From contig NZ_JAHESF010000013.1 in NCBI RefSeq assembly GCF_018598225.1, forward strand, positions 124,001-188,000: a DNA stretch of 64,000 nt, in the 5' to 3' direction. Shown here one piece after another: positions 16,865-24,683 of this stretch; the stretch's first letter is position 1; each line of letters starts with the position of its first letter. The translations under genes and the position numbers were made by a program. This stretch comes from Chryseosolibacter histidinae. GTDB lineage: Bacteria > Bacteroidota > Bacteroidia > Cytophagales > Cyclobacteriaceae. The notes under the pieces were generated by a model. The model made no database searches and was not told the DNA's origin. It was given only the letters and a program-made list of their open reading frames with translations.

Positions 16865-19119
16865 CTTCTCCTCGAGACGAGCCTCGGCTTCCGATAGCTG
16901 GTTAGATAGCCTTCGCGAAGTTTAAGCCAGGTCTCCATCCTCCATTTGCGAATTGCATCATTCGTGGGGCGCGCGAGTATTGACAGGTTAACCGCCCCCT
17001 TGAATTTTCCAGTGGAGTTATTGGCAGTCTTCATCGTCGCGTTAACCACAATACCTGTTTCTGAAACCTGCGCCCCAGGCTCCCAAAGATTGTTCCATGT
17101 ACCAGAAGTACTGCTATACAAGGTTCGTCCATTGGCTGAAACATACACTTGCCCACCTGATGGAAACCAGACCGATGACATGTAGTCGTAGGCGCGGTAG
17201 CCCTCTGGTACTTTCACGATCTGCTGGGCGGATCCGTAGAAATCTGATATATCGAGTGCAAGTCCAACATCGAAGCTGGTAGGGCGCGGAGGTGGCACGA
17301 TTCCACGTGCATCGTATTGCGACTGGAGCATCATATAGTGAGTACCTGCGACTGAGCTCGCTTCGGAAGAGGCGAGATCACGTTCGAAGGTGATCTGATC
17401 TGGTGTCAATGTAAACGCGCTCAAACCATGCGTAGCCGCCTTGCGGGACAGCAATGTTCGGCCTGGCTCTGGCACAATAAACTCAAGGAATAGCCGCGCT
17501 CCATACTGCCTGACTTGCACCCTAAATTTCTTTTCGACAAAGCGATAGACGGAGCTGTTGTCAGCAACCGACTCGAATCGATGTTCATTTCGGTCGAACG
17601 TTCTTTCCCGAAATGTTTTCGTAAGTTTATCGCGAACACTGTTGCGTATCTCTGACGCCGCCTTCGACACAGTCTCGCGCGCACTGGTCACGGTCGATGC
17701 TGCCGACTCAGACCGTGACATTCCAAACGTTGCACCGAGTGAAGCTTGTATTGATGTTACACCATAGTTGGCTGACATGGACACATTCGCGTTGATACCG
17801 ATTTCCATCGAGTTCTGCGATGCAACGGTACTCTGGAGCTCAAAACGCTCTGACGTCTGGTGGTTCTCGGAACGCGACTCTTCAGTGAGCCGTTCGGATT
17901 CTTCCACAACGATCTCCTCGGTCTCACGCTCATGAATTCGAACACGGCTTTCTCCGCCCCGGGCGTTCTCGATATACGATATCTCACGCGCCACATTACA
18001 AAGCCACTCTTCGTCTACAACATAAAGGTCACCGATGCCTATTGACGCCACGCACGGCCATTCAAGCTTCGGTGGCCAAGGTTTGCCTTTGTCTTTGCTC
18101 TTATCCTTTTCCTTTGAACTGGAAAGGCATTTGACTTCAGCAGCTATAGTACTCAGCAATTGGCCAACGGTCCTGCCACTCGCAGCAAGAATGACCTGCA
18201 GTAGTTCCTCACTGCCCGGAGGTGCTTCTTCCCTCCAGCGTCTCGCCACTTCATCGATCAACACGGCAAACTCACGTTCCACTGGTTCCATTCTTCTCAC
18301 GGCAAATTTCCCGGAACTTTCGCTGCGGTTGAATATTGAGTTTTTCGGTCCGACATCGTCCGACGTACTCTCCGTCATTCTGTAGCGATTGCTTTCTTCC
18401 TTCAGAATTTCTGTCAGCTCCTGAAGTGCCCTTATCAGCATGGCTATTGCCCGCTCTGGGCCCACACTGTCGGCAAACAATTTCTTGAGTAAGCCGGCTG
18501 TTATACACGGGCCATCGGATTTCTCCTCTTTAAACCAGAACTCTTCGGGAAACCGAATACCGTCAAACTCGAGCTTTGCATCCCCTTTCTCCACAGGACG
18601 CCGGATCAGTAAGGCATCACCAATGAGGCTACGGAGTTCATTCGAGACGCCTTTCTTGCTCGCCGGTCTCTGCGCCAGCCAAAGTATTGCAGCCTTCCTG
18701 ATTTTCGCAATGTACTCTGAGCCGTTAATCCCCTGTACTCGCCGTGAGTTCATGTAACTGAGAAGGTCCGTAACGACGTCGCCTTGTCTGTCTGAGGCGA
18801 CGATAGTTGCACCTTGAAGTTTACGCGCTTCCCCCTGAATAGGGCCTCTTACAGAAACGTCTGACAGACGTAGGAGTGCAATCGCGATAGCGTCGATCTT
18901 GCTGGCAACGAAGCTTTTGTTCCCGCCGAATCGTTGAGCGATGTACCCCAGCAGGTGGTCGTGGCTCGGGCGCTTCCAATCTGGCTTGCCGAATTTACTC
19001 AACTCTTCCCGGACCGAGGCTATTTCAGCATCCGGCAGTGGTGTGTCTGTGGTCGGAGCAGATACAAAAGCTTGTCTTGCCGACCTGAATGAAAGGGTTT
19101 TAAAAATCGTAGTTGGCAT
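16807..19119 (-). CDS. N-terminal part of a large island protein of unknown function
   Basis: 770 residues as read, of which the last 30 or so look out of frame (LTSYRKPRLVSRRRCLAFPL). The N-terminal 350 residues are helical. Residues of about 370-540 hold a long charged coil (RIHERETEEIVVEESERLTE), then a Gly/Ser/Asn-rich amphipathic stretch (INANVSMSANYGVTSIQASL), then another coil, a layout that would suit a membrane-inserting hairpin. Residues of about 540-740 look like a beta-sandwich (KVPEGYRAYDYMSSVWFPSG). No signal peptide. It is the first gene of the operon 19119-12197. Gene order and sequence argue that it continues into the next frame near 16900-16905 to make one protein of about 1,140 residues. 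Confidence 0.65.
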   Translation of the reverse strand: MPTTIFKTLSFRSARQAFVSAPTTDTPLPDAEIASVREELSKFGKPDWKRPSHDHLLGYIAQRFGGNKSFVASKIDAIAIALLRLSDVSVRGPIQGEARKLQGATIVASDRQGDVVTDLLSYMNSRRVQGINGSEYIAKIRKAAILWLAQRPASKKGVSNELRSLIGDALLIRRPVEKGDAKLEFDGIRFPEEFWFKEEKSDGPCITAGLLKKLFADSVGPERAIAMLIRALQELTEILKEESNRYRMTESTSDDVGPKNSIFNRSESSGKFAVRRMEPVEREFAVLIDEVARRWREEAPPGSEELLQVILAASGRTVGQLLSTIAAEVKCLSSSKEKDKSKDKGKPWPPKLEWPCVASIGIGDLYVVDEEWLCNVAREISYIENARGGESRVRIHERETEEIVVEESERLTEESRSENHQTSERFELQSTVASQNSMEIGINANVSMSANYGVTSIQASLGATFGMSRSESAASTVTSARETVSKAASEIRNSVRDKLTKTFRERTFDRNEHRFESVADNSSVYRFVEKKFRVQVRQYGARLFLEFIVPEPGRTLLSRKAATHGLSAFTLTPDQITFERDLASSEASSVAGTHYMMLQSQYDARGIVPPPRPTSFDVGLALDISDFYGSAQQIVKVPEGYRAYDYMSSVWFPSGGQVYVSANGRTLYSSTSGTWNNLWEPGAQVSETGIVVNATMKTANNSTGKFKGAVNLSILARPTNDAIRKWRMETWLKLREGYLTSYRKPRLVSRRRCLAFPLKNHLHAFATRNV

Positions 19120-19426
19120 AACTAGTCCATTAAATGGGGTTGACTCAGTAGAGAAAGAAGGTGGTAGAAAATACCAGCGAGCTCATAATCTCTGGGCTTA
19201 AGATTATTGAAAAGCTCCCGTTAGCAGTGTAATTTATAAACTTTACCAGAGTGCGCAAGTCACGTTTACCAAATTATTTTTTAGTTAACGATTTTGGGGA
19301 CTGCCTTTTTGAAATCTTTGATGCAAAAGAAAATTGTCTTCCCACACCGGTTTTAAAAAATCTCAGGATATTTTTTTTCTTACTTGGTAATTGGAGAAGT
19401 ATTGAATCTATCCCGGTTATAGCACT
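19120..19426. other. upstream region of the island operon
   Basis: About 300 AT-rich bases between the operon start at 19119 and a small plus-strand ORF. It should carry the operon promoter. A 77-residue minus-strand ORF here (19274-19507) is low-complexity and not believable. No clear TAnnTTTG box or operator was found. Confidence 0.4.
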
Positions 19427-19741
19427 ATGGAACGTTTCAAGAAAATTGAAAAGAAATTGATTCTGGCGAACGGCGTGGAGGCGACGTTCAGTTTGTTGCA
19501 AAGTCACAGGACTTCGTTTGACAGTTATTCCTTACTGGACTGTCCAAGATCAAGCCTGTACACGATTTACGGCGATCCAAACGAAGGAACAGAAGATTTC
19601 AAAGGAGTGACCGGAGATGGCGCTTCCCGTATCTTCGCCAAGATGGCGGACTGTAGAGCTTGCTTTTATATTGACGATGGAACAGACGACGCTTTTTATG
19701 AGGCTCGCGATAACTCTATTAACGACTTGGACCGCCTTTAA
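19427..19741 (+). CDS. small hypothetical protein
   Basis: 104 residues from an ATG. The composition is protein-like and acidic (FKKIEKKLILANGVEATFSL, then ACFYIDDGTDDAFYEARDNS). I recognise no family, signal peptide or transmembrane helix. The gene is isolated between the large-protein operon and the recombinase remnant, and its last bases overlap a minus-strand ORF. It could be an orphan cargo gene of the island. Coding status is moderately likely. Confidence 0.4.
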   Translation: MERFKKIEKKLILANGVEATFSLLQSHRTSFDSYSLLDCPRSSLYTIYGDPNEGTEDFKGVTGDGASRIFAKMADCRACFYIDDGTDDAFYEARDNSINDLDRL

Positions 19742-19977
19742 TTGGCCGGTTGGGGGGGAGGCCCCGATTGCCTTGGTCTCACCCGTGGCGTGTGCTCTCG
19801 CGGTGCTTTCTCGCGTTGAAAAATTAGGCTATCATCGTCGTCATCCTCGGTCCCGCCCATATTCATTTCGGACCTCCTATTTTCGACCTCCGCATCCCTT
19901 GAGATAACAATAGCGGGAGATGTGTTTATCAATTTTTTAAAATCGACCTCCTTCATATCAAAATCACTACCTTTCAC
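19738..19977 (-). CDS. small acidic/proline-rich hypothetical protein
   Basis: 79 residues from a GTG at 19977, or 72 from an ATG at 19956 (MKEVDFKKLINTSPAIVISR). It has a run of five Asp (GTEDDDDDSLIF) and a basic, proline-rich tail (RPRQSGPPPQPAN), so most of it should be disordered. A short ordered leader followed by a disordered tail is common in small accessory proteins and peptide precursors, but there are no Cys residues for modification and no maturase nearby. Tail-to-tail overlap of 4 bp with the ORF ending at 19741. Confidence 0.3.
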   Translation of the reverse strand: MKGSDFDMKEVDFKKLINTSPAIVISRDAEVENRRSEMNMGGTEDDDDDSLIFQREKAPREHTPRVRPRQSGPPPQPAN

Positions 19978-20012
19978 ACCAACGTCAGCCGCCTTTTCTT
20001 CAGGTCGCGCCT

Positions 20013-21013
20013 TTGACTAAGTCAACAAACTCTATCCTCTCCCGCCATTTGTCCGAAAGCCGTTTGTTGGCGTCATCACCACCGGGCATCTCGGCCAGCG
20101 ACGAAGCTGAATTTATACGGGAAGCGTTCGAGTTGGTTGCAACCGGAAATTATATGCAAGACGAGATAAGGTTTAAGTTAAGAATGAAAGGTTTCGAATG
20201 TAGCAAGAGTTCTTTCAGCAGGATCTTTTCCAATAGGACTTACATCGGCAAGGTTTGGGTTTCTGGTGAAGGACAACCGGATTATTATGTCGATGGCCGC
20301 CACGAGGCAATTGTTAGCGAGGCGGTCTTCTTCCAGGTTCAAGATGTTCTTTTCTGGAAGGAGGCCAGCAAGCACAACTAAACAATTGTGTCGGGAAGAA
20401 TTCCCTTTGAGGGGTTTTCTTCAGTGTCCCAAGTGTGGAAAAACTCTTACAGGAAGTTCGGCTTTAAGCAGACAAAGCGACCTTATTACTACTATCACTG
20501 TACAAAGGGCTTTAAGGAAATTCACTCCATAACGAAAGTTCATGCTTCATTCGACAGGTTGCTGCAAGAGATCGTCGCTAAAAAAGAAGCCCTTGACCTA
20601 TATGAAGAGATATTTAAGCGATTGTACGCACGATCAGGCAAGGACCGCGAGGTGGAGTCAAAAAAGCTGTTATCGGCTATCGAATCGAATAAAGCGCGTC
20701 TATCCACTTCGTTGAAAATGAGATTGGACGGTGGATTGAGCAATCAGAGTACTATCAAATAAAATCTCAACTTGACGAAGAGAACTCAACTTTAGTTGGA
20801 GAGCGTGCATCATTACAGATAATGGGTGAGAACTACAATGAAAAGGGTCAGCGACACGTTGAACCTCCTGAGGGACACGGAAGATTACAAAGATGCAAGC
20901 GTTGAGCTAAAACATTAACTCATTGGTTTGAACTTTCCTGAAAAGTTGGTTTTTCGGATGAAACAATTCAAACCACCTGAATGAACGAATTGCTGTCTCT
21001 TTATGCTGGATAA
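20013..21013 (+). pseudogene. decayed serine recombinase (C-terminal half)
   Basis: The region can be read as a large serine recombinase only by changing frame several times. First comes a recombinase domain (DEAEFIREAFELVATGNYMQ, then NRTYIGKVWV, then GRHEAIVSEAVFFQVQDVL) ending at a stop at 20381. Next is the zinc ribbon in another frame (FPLRGFLQCPKCGKTLTGS), then back to the first frame for RPYYYYHCTKGF and the coiled coil up to about 20740. Another frame gives EQSEYYQIKSQLDEENSTL, followed by LRDTEDYKDASVELKH, LIGLNFPEKLVF and MNELLSLYAG, the usual C-terminal end. The N-terminal catalytic resolvase domain is missing. At least three shifts make it inactive. It marks past mobility of the island. 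Confidence 0.85.
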
Positions 21014-21035
21014 CAGGAAGTTACCAAAAGAAAAA

Positions 21036-21068
21036 GGGACAGACCCAACTACTTGTTGAATCTGTCCC
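21036..21068 (-). terminator. hairpin with U-tract, probably a terminator
   Basis: GGGACAGA (21036-21043) pairs with TCTGTCCC (21061-21068) across a 17-nt loop. Read on the minus strand, the stem is followed by TTTTTCTTTT. It could stop leftward transcription from the tRNA side before the recombinase remnant, or be part of a dispersed repeat. Confidence 0.5.
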
Positions 21069-21073
21069 AAGGA

Positions 21074-21086
21074 GTGCACTCGCAGG
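21074..21086. repeat. 13-bp copy of the tRNA-Arg 3' end (possible attachment-site remnant)
   Basis: GTGCACTCGCAGG is identical to 21246-21258, which covers the 3' end of tRNA-Arg plus one base. The match almost continues (ATT against GATT). Duplicated tRNA 3' ends are typical attachment sites of integrating elements. Here the two copies are only 172 bp apart, so this may be one end of an older insertion. Confidence 0.5.
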
Positions 21087-21121
21087 ATTGCCGGTGGCGA
21101 TCCCCGCTAAGCAGAGGTCCA

Positions 21122-21240
21122 AAAGAATGCAAAGCCACGCTGCGCTTGTTTTTGCTTTCTGTCGTGTCACTCAAGCGAAGCCGCTTGGCGACCCGCCAAA
21201 AAGCAAAAACCCCGGCTATCGCCGGGGCTTTGCATTCTTT
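21122..21240. repeat. nested inverted repeat next to tRNA-Arg
   Basis: AAAGAATGCAAAGCC (21122-21136) and its exact complement GGCTTTGCATTCTTT (21226-21240) bracket 89 bp. Inside are a second pair (GTTTTTGCTTT and AAAGCAAAAAC) and a small hairpin (CAAGCG AAGC CGCTTG). The whole stretch could fold into one long structured RNA or cruciform. It contains the tRNA terminator on the minus strand. Confidence 0.6.
21205..21227 (-). terminator. rho-independent terminator of tRNA-Arg
   Basis: On the minus strand CCCCGGC-GATA-GCCGGGG is followed by TTTTT. It lies 20 bp after the 3' end of the tRNA gene, as expected for its terminator. Confidence 0.75.
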
Positions 21241-21246
21241 CACTCG

Positions 21247-21320
21247 TGCACTCGCAGGGATTCAAACCCCGAACCTTCTGATCCGTAGTCAGATGCTCTA
21301 TTCAGTTGAGCTACGAGTGC
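21247..21320 (-). tRNA. tRNA-Arg(ACG)
   Basis: A 74-nt cloverleaf on the minus strand. The acceptor arms are GCACTCG and CGAGTGC (7 bp), the D stem GCTC/GAGC, the anticodon stem TCTGA/TCAGA with loop CTACGGA (anticodon ACG, read as ICG after deamination), a variable loop of 5, and the T arm CGGGG-TTTGAAT-CCCTG. The discriminator base is A; CCA is not encoded. Its 3' end is duplicated at 21074-21086, which suggests use as an integration site. Confidence 0.95.
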
Positions 21321-21493
21321 TTATCAGGGCCGGGCTATCTGAAGTTGGGCGTTGCCTACTGTAGATTTGCCTGTTGCCTACTGAATTTTGGACTGCAAAT
21401 GTAAAGAATAAATTCACTCAACCAAACAAAACGGTTTGGCTCTGCCGACAAAAAAGCTATTTTTGAGCCTTTATTTTTAAGAAAAACAATCGT

Positions 21494-22291
21494 ATGATGA
21501 GAAAAGCCGCCTCTATCGCCATAGTCCTTACCCTCATACTCACCTTTAATGCGATAGCCCAATCCACTCAGGCTCCCAAGAAAAGCCGCCCGGACATTCC
21601 AGGCACCTTTGCGCTTGAGTTGGGCGTCAACCGGCTGACCGAAAAACCGAACCAGCTGAAGTACGGCTTCTGGGGTTCCAGGACCCTGAACCTCTACTAT
21701 TTATATGACATGCGCATCGCCCAGTCGAAGTTCAGCTTTCACCCCGGCATAGGTTTCGGCATGGAGCGTTTCAAACTCATGCGCTCCGAGCATTATACGG
21801 CCACTGACACCATCACCTACCAGAACCCTACTTTAATGTTCGACAATGTTGGCAACACCGTATTTGTCAACTCCTTGAACTACATTTATGATGCCGACAG
21901 CCTCGGGCAGGTTAACTGGGTGGAAACATACGCCACCCGCAAGTCCATGCTGGTACTGAACTACGTGGATATTCCGGTAGAGTTCCGGTTCAGCACCAAT
22001 CCTGACGATCCGGCGCGCAGCTTTAAACTGGCCGTGGGTGGTCGGGTAGGCTACTTGCTGAACGCCCATACCAAGATCAAATACAAAGAAAACGGCGAGC
22101 TGAAAAAACTGAAGAACGTGCAGGATTTCAACCTCAACCACCTGCGCTACAGCGTGTACATGAAAGTGTACCTCGGCAACTTTGCCCTCTTCGGTTACTA
22201 CAACCTGAACCCGCTGTTCGAAAGCGGTAAAGGACCGATGCAGACTAAAGCAGCATCGTATACGATAGGTATTTCACTGGCCAGCTTCTAA
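21494..22291 (+). CDS. outer-membrane beta-barrel protein (PorT-like family)
   Basis: 265 residues. Signal peptide MMRKAASIAIVLTLILTFNAIAQ. The mature protein alternates amphipathic strands and turns (GTFALELGVNRL, KFSFHPGIGFGMERFKL, LNYVDIPVEFRFSTN, FKLAVGGRVGYLLNAHTKIK, YSVYMKVYLGNFALFGYYNL) and ends in SYTIGISLASF, a terminal strand with a C-terminal Phe. YVDIPVEFRF followed by VGGRVGYLL is the hallmark of the PF13568-type Bacteroidota barrel. It sits in the outer membrane; transport or assembly role unknown. It is monocistronic, with a long AT-rich leader after the tRNA. Confidence 0.88.
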   Translation: MMRKAASIAIVLTLILTFNAIAQSTQAPKKSRPDIPGTFALELGVNRLTEKPNQLKYGFWGSRTLNLYYLYDMRIAQSKFSFHPGIGFGMERFKLMRSEHYTATDTITYQNPTLMFDNVGNTVFVNSLNYIYDADSLGQVNWVETYATRKSMLVLNYVDIPVEFRFSTNPDDPARSFKLAVGGRVGYLLNAHTKIKYKENGELKKLKNVQDFNLNHLRYSVYMKVYLGNFALFGYYNLNPLFESGKGPMQTKAASYTIGISLASF

Positions 22292-22460
22292 TCATGCCTG
22301 TTAGTATAAGTTAAATTGCGTTGCTTTGACAGGCAACACCTCGCTGTTTTCTCTTAAGCAACAACGATTAAAGAAGTTGGCTGATGTTGTTGCGCCATGA
22401 CATGAAGGTCGTTACGCGGCATAGTCTCAATACTCACATCTCAATACTCATATCTGATAT

Positions 22461-22868
22461 CTAACCCCTGTCTTTCACCCGTACCACAAACTTCAATCCT
22501 GACCACACGTCGTCTACGGCGCAGACCTTCACGTCCACGAGTCCTTCTTTCAATCCGAAGTCGCGGATCACGTTCTCATCCAGGTCGGTGGGTACTTTCG
22601 AAGACTTTTTGGGCCACGATACCCAGAGCATGCCATCTTTCTTCAGGCACTTGCGGGCCTTTACAAACGCCTGTTGAAATGTTTTCTGGTCTTTTGTAAA
22701 AAGGTGTATGAAGTCGATCTCTCCCTGCAGCTTTGTTTTCACCACAACATCTTCAGGTAAGGGAGTCAGCCATTCGAAATAGGCATTGGGAGGTTGATGC
22801 ACAAATACGGTGTAGCCTTCTTTCAGGCCAAGCTTTTTAACGAGGGGTGTACCTGAATAACCTGCCAT
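22461..22868 (-). CDS. DUF3052-family protein
   Basis: 135 residues. It starts MAGYSGTPLVKKLGLKEGYT, the characteristic opening of DUF3052 (GYSGTPLxKKLGIKxG). The middle contains IDFIHLFTKDQKTFQQAFVK and the conserved end of the domain, DGMLWVSWPKKSSKVPTDLD, then DVKVCAVDDVWSGLKFVVR. The fold looks like a small Rossmann-type domain without a nucleotide motif. Function is unknown. It is followed on the same strand, upstream, by an AraC/GyrI-type regulator 66 bp away, and the two might be cotranscribed. Confidence 0.85.
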   Translation of the reverse strand: MAGYSGTPLVKKLGLKEGYTVFVHQPPNAYFEWLTPLPEDVVVKTKLQGEIDFIHLFTKDQKTFQQAFVKARKCLKKDGMLWVSWPKKSSKVPTDLDENVIRDFGLKEGLVDVKVCAVDDVWSGLKFVVRVKDRG

Positions 22869-22934
22869 ACATCAGCATCATTTAACGAATGCTCACTCAA
22901 TATAACGCATCCGCTTCAATAGCCCGCGTCAACA

Positions 22935-23846
22935 TCACATTCCGCAGTAAATAAAATATTCACCTGTCTTTGCCTCGTGATCGTCTGAAAAAACAAAGAA
23001 GTCGTAAAAGTCGTGCAGGGTGAATATTTTCTTATGCCACACCAGGTTTTCCCTGAACAACGTAATGTATTGCTTGACCTCATCCTGCTTGCCCTTCGGC
23101 ACATCGAACACCAGGTAGTCGCCCTTTTTCACAGGCATGATCATACATTCCGGGTTTAACCGCTGAAATGTCGCTGGATCGCTTTCTTCCACGAAGACAC
23201 CATAGAAGGCTTTAAAGTCCCGGAGCGCTGTGAAGTTTACCGAGTCATAAGCCTGAAGGCAAAAGCGGTGCGCTGGTTTTCCGAAAGAAAAACGCAGTGA
23301 CCGGAGCGATTGCTCATAACTTTGAGGTGTTATGTTCCAGTTGTTGCCGAGCCGCCAGATCTGACCTGCCAGGAAGCCGGCTTCGATCCTCGTGCGGCGG
23401 CAGGTAAAAGCAAACTCCATGGCCAGCAATGACTCATATTGCGCTTCACTGGTAATACCGTCGAGCAATATATTCGGAGATTCTTTCCGGTATAACGTTT
23501 TATTCCTGCGTCGGCCTGGTGGCATACCAAAGGTTTGGGAGAAGGCTTTCGATAAAGAGTGTTTTGTAGCAAAGCCTGTTTTATCGGCAATCTCGCTCAG
23601 GTTCAATTCAGTGTAGCTGCTCAGGATCGCGGCACGTTCCAGTCTTCTTCGCGTTATGTAATTGCCCAGCGATTCGCCCCGAAGCGTTTGAAAGATCTCG
23701 GCAAGGTGGTGATACGATGCGTGTGCGTACGCCGCCACTTCACCAATGCCGAATGGCGTTGAAAGATCTCCTGCCAGGTATTCATCCACCCTGCTCAATA
23801 CCCGCGTATGGTGCTGTAAAGTATCTTTTCGCTGCATGCAGGTCAA
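22935..23846 (-). CDS. AraC-family regulator with GyrI-like ligand-binding domain
   Basis: 303 residues from 23846 (MTCMQRKDT); Met4 is an alternative start. Residues of about 15-115 are the double AraC HTH (FGIGEVAAYAHASYHHLAEI, NYITRRRLERAAI, LSEIADKTGFATKHSLSKAF). After a linker, residues of about 140-303 form a GyrI/effector-binding-like domain ending in TLHDFYDFFVFSDDHEAKTG and a short strand. The architecture resembles Rob/SoxS-like regulators with a small-molecule sensor. It is divergent from the membrane protein gene at 23926, with 79 bp between starts, so that gene is a likely target. Confidence 0.85.
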   Translation of the reverse strand: MTCMQRKDTLQHHTRVLSRVDEYLAGDLSTPFGIGEVAAYAHASYHHLAEIFQTLRGESLGNYITRRRLERAAILSSYTELNLSEIADKTGFATKHSLSKAFSQTFGMPPGRRRNKTLYRKESPNILLDGITSEAQYESLLAMEFAFTCRRTRIEAGFLAGQIWRLGNNWNITPQSYEQSLRSLRFSFGKPAHRFCLQAYDSVNFTALRDFKAFYGVFVEESDPATFQRLNPECMIMPVKKGDYLVFDVPKGKQDEVKQYITLFRENLVWHKKIFTLHDFYDFFVFSDDHEAKTGEYFIYCGM

Positions 23847-23925
23847 CCGTTATCCATTTTGGGGAATTGATACGCGGCGTTTGTGAGGCACTTGGAACCC
23901 CGGTATTTTAGCGATCAAAAAATCT

Positions 23926-24621
23926 ATGATCACATCAGGAATGAGAAAGGGGGCCGGTATCCTTTGCATCACATACATGGCCGTACAAAGTTTCCAGTGG
24001 TGGGTGTTCTCCAAAGCACCGTTGCCAGAAAGCTCAGGCATCAAAGACTTTCTGTTTAGCGCCGAGCCCATAAGCGTTGTGCGTTCGTGGCTGATGTTGC
24101 TGAGCATGTTTGCCTTGTTCTTTATCTTCTTTGTGTTGTGCTTCGATCAGCCCGGTAAAAATAAAGCATGGAATTTTATCGCCTTTTGCGGATTTTCCGT
24201 GTTCTGCCTGCTGGAGGTCATACTCCGGTCGATCGAATTGTTTTACACGCAGATCCAGTTACCGGGTGAATATCTCGCCGCCTCCACAGCACAACAGGAG
24301 ATAATCCTTTCATACGTGATCCAGTTTCAGAAGATTCAGGGGGCGTTGTATTTTCCGCTCGGATTTTCTCAAATGCTGGGAAGCTTTATACTGGCCCTCG
24401 TTTTCCCTGCAACACCCCAACGGAACTACGTGATCAAGGCTGTGCTTTATTTCAACGGCATCCGGTTGCTGTTGAGAACCATCACCGGATACCTGGGCGT
24501 AGAACTGTTCCCTGACCCGATCTACGGCACATTATACCTGCCGATGGTTTATCTCATGTTTGGTCTCAAAGCCTGGTGGCTCCTGGCGCAGCGTAAGTCA
24601 GCGCAGGCAGTGATTTCCTGA
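23926..24621 (+). CDS. polytopic membrane protein, unknown
   Basis: 231 residues with about six hydrophobic segments (GAGILCITYMAVQSFQWWVF, VRSWLMLLSMFALFFIFFVL, WNFIAFCGFSVFCLLEVILR, LGFSQMLGSFILALVFP, VLYFNGIRLLLRTITGY, LYLPMVYLMFGLKAWWLL). No known catalytic or transport motif was seen; a DUF4386-like or small sensor protein is possible. It is divergently transcribed from the AraC/GyrI regulator, which may control it in response to a compound. A strong hairpin terminator follows directly after the stop. Confidence 0.7.
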   Translation: MITSGMRKGAGILCITYMAVQSFQWWVFSKAPLPESSGIKDFLFSAEPISVVRSWLMLLSMFALFFIFFVLCFDQPGKNKAWNFIAFCGFSVFCLLEVILRSIELFYTQIQLPGEYLAASTAQQEIILSYVIQFQKIQGALYFPLGFSQMLGSFILALVFPATPQRNYVIKAVLYFNGIRLLLRTITGYLGVELFPDPIYGTLYLPMVYLMFGLKAWWLLAQRKSAQAVIS

Positions 24622-24623
24622 TC

Positions 24624-24666
24624 AAAAAAAAGAATGCTGCCATTTACGGCAGCATTCTTTTTTTTT
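24624..24666. terminator. bidirectional rho-independent terminator
   Basis: GAATGCTGCC (24632-24641) pairs with GGCAGCATTC (24648-24657) around a 6-nt loop, with an A run before and a T run after. It serves the convergent genes ending at 24621 (plus) and 24684 (minus). Confidence 0.9.
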
Positions 24667-24683
24667 GCAAAGCTTACGATGAC

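Noticed and set aside
21053-21364. 103-residue ORF over the tRNA region
   Set aside because: Covers tRNA-Arg and its terminator on the opposite strand; a known kind of false call.
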